Positions 61,304 to 64,000 of a DNA stretch of 64,000 bases are shown piece by piece. A program made the translations under genes and the position numbers. The notes under the pieces are model-generated. The model searched no databases. It saw only the letters and a list, made by a program, of their open reading frames with translations, and was not told the origin of the DNA. Every line of letters starts with the position of its first letter. The first letter of the stretch is position 1. The stretch covers positions 1,178,001 to 1,242,000 of the forward strand of contig CAWGEX010000003.1 of the NCBI GenBank assembly GCA_963821755.1. The letters are read 5' to 3'. The stretch is from Bog-473 sp963821755 (GTDB lineage Bacteria; Actinomycetota; Acidimicrobiia; Acidimicrobiales; RAAP-2).

Positions 61304-62065
61304 ATGGCAGGCACGTGGCAGAGGATCAAGGGGATATTTCAGGCGAAGGCCAACAAGGCGTTGGACAAGGCCGAAGACCCCCGCGACATGCTCGATCTGT
61401 CCTACGAGCAGCAATTGCAGCAGCTCCAGAAGATCCGGCGCAGCGTGGCCGACGTGGCCACCGCTCGAAAGCGAATCGAGCTGCAGGCTCAGGGCTTGCA
61501 GAAGCAAGCCGACAAGCTCCAGGGCCAGGCCAAGTCGGCGTTGCAACAAAGCAACGAGGACCTGGCGCGCGAAGCGCTGGCCCGACGGGCCGCCTTGGGC
61601 GAGCAGTTGGCCGATCTCAAGGTCCAGCATGACCAGATCATCGAGCAAGAGCAGAAGCTGGTGGACACCTCCCAGCAGCTGCAATCCCGGGTGGAACAGT
61701 TCCGCACCAGAAAGGAGACGCTCAAGGCCAGTTACACCGCCGCCGAAGCAACGACGAAGGTCAACGAAGCCGTCTCGGGAATCTCGGACTCCATGGGTAA
61801 TTCCGGCGCGGCCATGCAGCGGGCCCAGGACAAGATCGCCGGCATGCAGGCACGGGCGGGTGCTCTCGATGAGCTCATCGCCTCGGGGGCCATCAACGAT
61901 CTCAGCGCCCCGGTCGATGACATTCAAAAAGAGCTCGACAAGGTGACCTCGACGTCCCAGGTCGACAATGAGTTGGCCGCCCTGAAGGCCGAGCTGGGAT
62001 CCGGAGGCGCCGACGCCGCCGCCCTCCCGGCGGCCGACAGCGGCGAAGCAGGAGGAACCACCTGA
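61304..62065 (+). CDS. pspA: PspA/IM30 family protein
   Basis: 253 residues, almost wholly helical and coiled-coil. Start WQRIKGIFQAKANKALDKAE, DPRDMLDLSYEQQLQQLQKI and repeated heptads with QALA/ELKAEL endings match PspA. It binds the cytoplasmic face of the membrane, forms ESCRT-III-like assemblies and guards against membrane stress. The C-terminus is Gly/Ala-rich. The stop and htpX start share one base. Confidence 0.9.
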   Translation: MAGTWQRIKGIFQAKANKALDKAEDPRDMLDLSYEQQLQQLQKIRRSVADVATARKRIELQAQGLQKQADKLQGQAKSALQQSNEDLAREALARRAALGEQLADLKVQHDQIIEQEQKLVDTSQQLQSRVEQFRTRKETLKASYTAAEATTKVNEAVSGISDSMGNSGAAMQRAQDKIAGMQARAGALDELIASGAINDLSAPVDDIQKELDKVTSTSQVDNELAALKAELGSGGADAAALPAADSGEAGGTT

Positions 62066-63021
62066 TGGCATTGGCCCACAACATCAAGCCCGACCGTGGG
62101 CTGACCAGACGCATGTTCATGACGGGGTTCTTCCTCGTCCTCCTCTACGCCGTCCTCATCGGGGTGCTCTTCATCTTCCTCAAGAGTCTGGTCCTGATCC
62201 TCGTCATTGCGTTCGGCCTTCTCTTCTGCCAGTACTTCTTCAGCGACAAGATCGCCATGTTCGCCATGCACGCCAAGGAGGTCACGCCGGAGGAGGCACC
62301 CGAACTGCACGGTGTGATCGACCGCCTCTGCGCGCTGGCCGACATGCCCAAGCCGCGGGTGGCCATCGCCGACACGGACATACCCAACGCCTTTGCCACC
62401 GGTCGCAGTCCCAAGGCGGCGGTGGTGTGCGCCACGTCGGGACTCTTGCGGCGACTCGACGAACCCGAAGTCGAAGCCGTGCTGGCCCACGAGATCTCGC
62501 ATGTGGCTCACCGCGACGTGGCGATCATGACCATCGCCAGCGGTCTGGGCATGATCGCGGGGCTCTTGACCCGGGTCATGTTCTATTCGGAGATCTTTGG
62601 CGGTGGTCGCGGGGGCGGTAACAACAACAGCGGGAGTCAACTGGTCTTGATCGAGATGATCGTCATGCTGGTGTCCGTGGTGGTGTACTTCGTGAGCTTC
62701 CTGCTCACCATGGCCCTCTCCCGCTACCGCGAGCTGGCGGCTGATCGCTCCGGGGCCATCCTCATCGGGCGACCTTCCCAACTAGCCGCCGCGCTGGTCA
62801 AGATCAGCGGCGAGATCGGGCGCATACCGACCAAGGACCTGCGCGCGTCCGAGCCGTTCAACGCCTTCTTCTTCGTGCCGGCGGTCTCCGGGGGCCAGGG
62901 CGCTCAGGACCAGGGCGGAGGCGGCTTCAGCTTTGGTGGCCTCTTCCGCACGCACCCCACCCTCGAGCGCCGCCTGGCGCAACTCGACGAGCTGGAACGT
63001 CAGCTCGGTCACGCCAACTGA
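62065..63021 (+). CDS. htpX: HtpX-like membrane metalloprotease
   Basis: 318 residues, M48B family. Two N-terminal TM helices (~18-60), active-site HEISH (H142, E143, H146) in EVEAVLAHEISHVAHRDVAI, two more TM helices (~152-172, ~190-215), and the zinc-ligand Glu in SRYRELAADRSGAIL. It degrades damaged membrane proteins. Gly-rich insertions occur at ~175-190 and ~275-290. It overlaps pspA, as expected of a stress operon. Confidence 0.9.
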   Translation: MALAHNIKPDRGLTRRMFMTGFFLVLLYAVLIGVLFIFLKSLVLILVIAFGLLFCQYFFSDKIAMFAMHAKEVTPEEAPELHGVIDRLCALADMPKPRVAIADTDIPNAFATGRSPKAAVVCATSGLLRRLDEPEVEAVLAHEISHVAHRDVAIMTIASGLGMIAGLLTRVMFYSEIFGGGRGGGNNNSGSQLVLIEMIVMLVSVVVYFVSFLLTMALSRYRELAADRSGAILIGRPSQLAAALVKISGEIGRIPTKDLRASEPFNAFFFVPAVSGGQGAQDQGGGGFSFGGLFRTHPTLERRLAQLDELERQLGHAN

Positions 63022-63036
63022 TCACCCCCGTTCACG

Positions 63037-63609
63037 GTGGGACTGTTCGACACGCTGCTGGGGCGGACCAAGCCCGTCAAAGCCAACCTCGATGCGCTGT
63101 TCGCCCTGCCCACGGCGGCGCTCACCCTCCAGAGCGCGGGTGGGCTGGTGTCGTCGGGCCACGCCGGCGTGTGCTGGAAGCCGCCGTCGGGAGCCGAATC
63201 GGGCGATCTCCAGGCCGAGGTGGCCCGACTGGTCGGCGAGGGGTTCACCCAGACCCAGGACTCCTTCGGCTACGGCTGGCTCCTCCTCAGCAAGCCGGCG
63301 CTGGACGACCTGGTCACCCAGGCCCACATGGCCAACACCACCCTGGCCGAGGCCGGATGGGATGCCCAGCTCCTCTGTTCAGTCTTCGGCTTCGTGCCCG
63401 GGCCCGGGGCCCCGAGCGACGCCCGCGCCTTTTGGTTGGTGTATCTCTACAAGCGGGGAACCTTCTACCCCTTCTCGCCCCTGGACTCCGGCAAGGAACG
63501 GCGGGACACCGAGCTCGAGTTGCGCATCCGCACCATGCTGGGCGCCGACCTCCCGGTGGAGAGTGATCTGACCCGTTGGTTCCCCATATGGGATCTCCCG
63601 GTCAAGTGA
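63037..63609 (+). CDS. pspAB: PspA-associated protein PspAB
   Basis: 190 residues from GTG 63037. GLFDTLLGRTKPVKANLDAL, FALPTAALTL, RAFWLVYLYKRGTFYPFSPL and LELRIRTMLGADLPVESDLT are typical of the PspAB partner found next to pspA and htpX in actinobacteria. Its exact role is not known. It lies 15 nt after htpX. Confidence 0.85.
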   Translation: MGLFDTLLGRTKPVKANLDALFALPTAALTLQSAGGLVSSGHAGVCWKPPSGAESGDLQAEVARLVGEGFTQTQDSFGYGWLLLSKPALDDLVTQAHMANTTLAEAGWDAQLLCSVFGFVPGPGAPSDARAFWLVYLYKRGTFYPFSPLDSGKERRDTELELRIRTMLGADLPVESDLTRWFPIWDLPVK

Positions 63610-63611
63610 CG

Positions 63612-64000
63612 ATGGAACGCCTCATCGCCCTGGAAGGGGCGGTCAACTTCCGCGATCTGGGCGGCTATGCCACCGTCGACGGGCGTCGCACGCGTTGGCG
63701 GGTGCTGTTCCGGGCCGACGGCCTGAGCGAGCTGAGCCGGACCGATTTTTCCGTCATGCGCGACTTGGGCATTCGCACCGTGGTCGACCTTCGATCGGGT
63801 CATGAGGTGGAGCAGAGCCGGTTCGACATCGAAGCCCATCCGGTCGACTTCCACCATTTCCCTCTCATCGACCAACTGCCCGACGTCGAACAATGGGACC
63901 GACGGCCCGGTCTGTTGGGGGCGCAGTACAAGGAGATGCTCGATGACGCCGCGCCCCAGATGATCGGGGCCCTCGAAGTGCTGACCGCACCGGGTTCCCG
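63612..64000 (+). CDS. Tyrosine-protein phosphatase family, partial
   Basis: The first 129 residues of a gene cut by the window end, from ATG 63612, two nt after pspAB. It begins with the Y_phosphatase3 signature NFRDLGGYATVDGRRTRWRV and VLFRADGLSELSRTDFSVM, then RTVVDLRSGHEVEQSRFD. The catalytic HCxxGKDR loop would lie beyond the window. It dephosphorylates proteins or lipids by analogy with MptpB-like enzymes. Confidence 0.8.
   Translation, partial: MERLIALEGAVNFRDLGGYATVDGRRTRWRVLFRADGLSELSRTDFSVMRDLGIRTVVDLRSGHEVEQSRFDIEAHPVDFHHFPLIDQLPDVEQWDRRPGLLGAQYKEMLDDAAPQMIGALEVLTAPGS

Overview
This is a 64 kb window of high-GC, densely packed bacterial chromosome. The gene content points to an actinobacterium: a mycothiol-conjugate amidase (Mca), two mycothiol-dependent maleylpyruvate-isomerase-type proteins, three or more F420/LLM-class oxidoreductases, ClpS, a group II truncated haemoglobin, a PspA-HtpX-PspAB set and an actinobacterial RDD/nonapeptide-repeat pair. 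Several acyl-CoA enzymes, and a large share of genes that start on ATG/GTG 5-8 nt after a TANNNT box with no Shine-Dalgarno sequence, suggest a soil or aquatic lineage, perhaps Acidimicrobiia. That lineage is an inference only.

Layout. 1-9.7 kb is ordinary chromosome: a chain of overlapping genes (unknown protein, GNAT, small membrane protein, methyltransferase, NTF2-like, nucleotidyltransferase), an enoyl-CoA hydratase with an LLM oxidoreductase, an aldo/keto reductase with a two-domain VOC protein, the nonapeptide-repeat/RDD pair, a second enoyl-CoA hydratase and trHbO. At 9702-9772 lies tRNA-Gly(TCC). Its 3' half is a hot spot for integration: a 51-bp exact copy of the tRNA 3' end recurs at 14500-14550 and encloses a 4.8 kb element with a dead tyrosine integrase and its cargo. 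A second integrase fragment follows directly after the second copy, so two elements have sat in tandem here. From about 14.5 to 26 kb the sequence is looser and accessory-like: single genes, long gaps, frameshifted genes, an orphan 42-bp TetR-type palindrome, and a secreted glycoside-hydrolase-like protein. No right-hand att copy was found, so the right edge is undefined.

26.6-42.5 kb returns to chromosome-like sequence: a GerW-like protein, catalase, alpha/beta hydrolase, peroxiredoxin with an MDMPI protein, an orphan Tat-exported substrate-binding protein, a divergent ABC-F/MFS pair, GNAT, ClpS, Zn-alcohol dehydrogenase and a second MFS transporter. 42.5-50 kb is a tightly coupled catabolic operon (AtuA-type protein, biotin-dependent acyl-CoA carboxylase alpha and beta, enoyl-CoA hydratase) with a divergent acyl-CoA dehydrogenase. 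It matches the gene set of acyclic terpene or branched acyl-CoA degradation. 50-64 kb holds oxidoreductases, a thioesterase, a Cas4/AddB-like Fe-S nuclease with a PAP2 phosphatase, a DsbA-like protein, purK-purE, a ChbG/YdjC deacetylase, mca, the pspA-htpX-pspAB operon and a tyrosine phosphatase cut by the window end.

No CRISPR array, rRNA, complete IS element or intact phage module was seen. The most notable items are the tandem tRNA-Gly island with its dead integrases, the Atu-like carboxylase operon, the expanding nonapeptide-repeat gene, the orphan double operator, and the consistent leaderless start signature.
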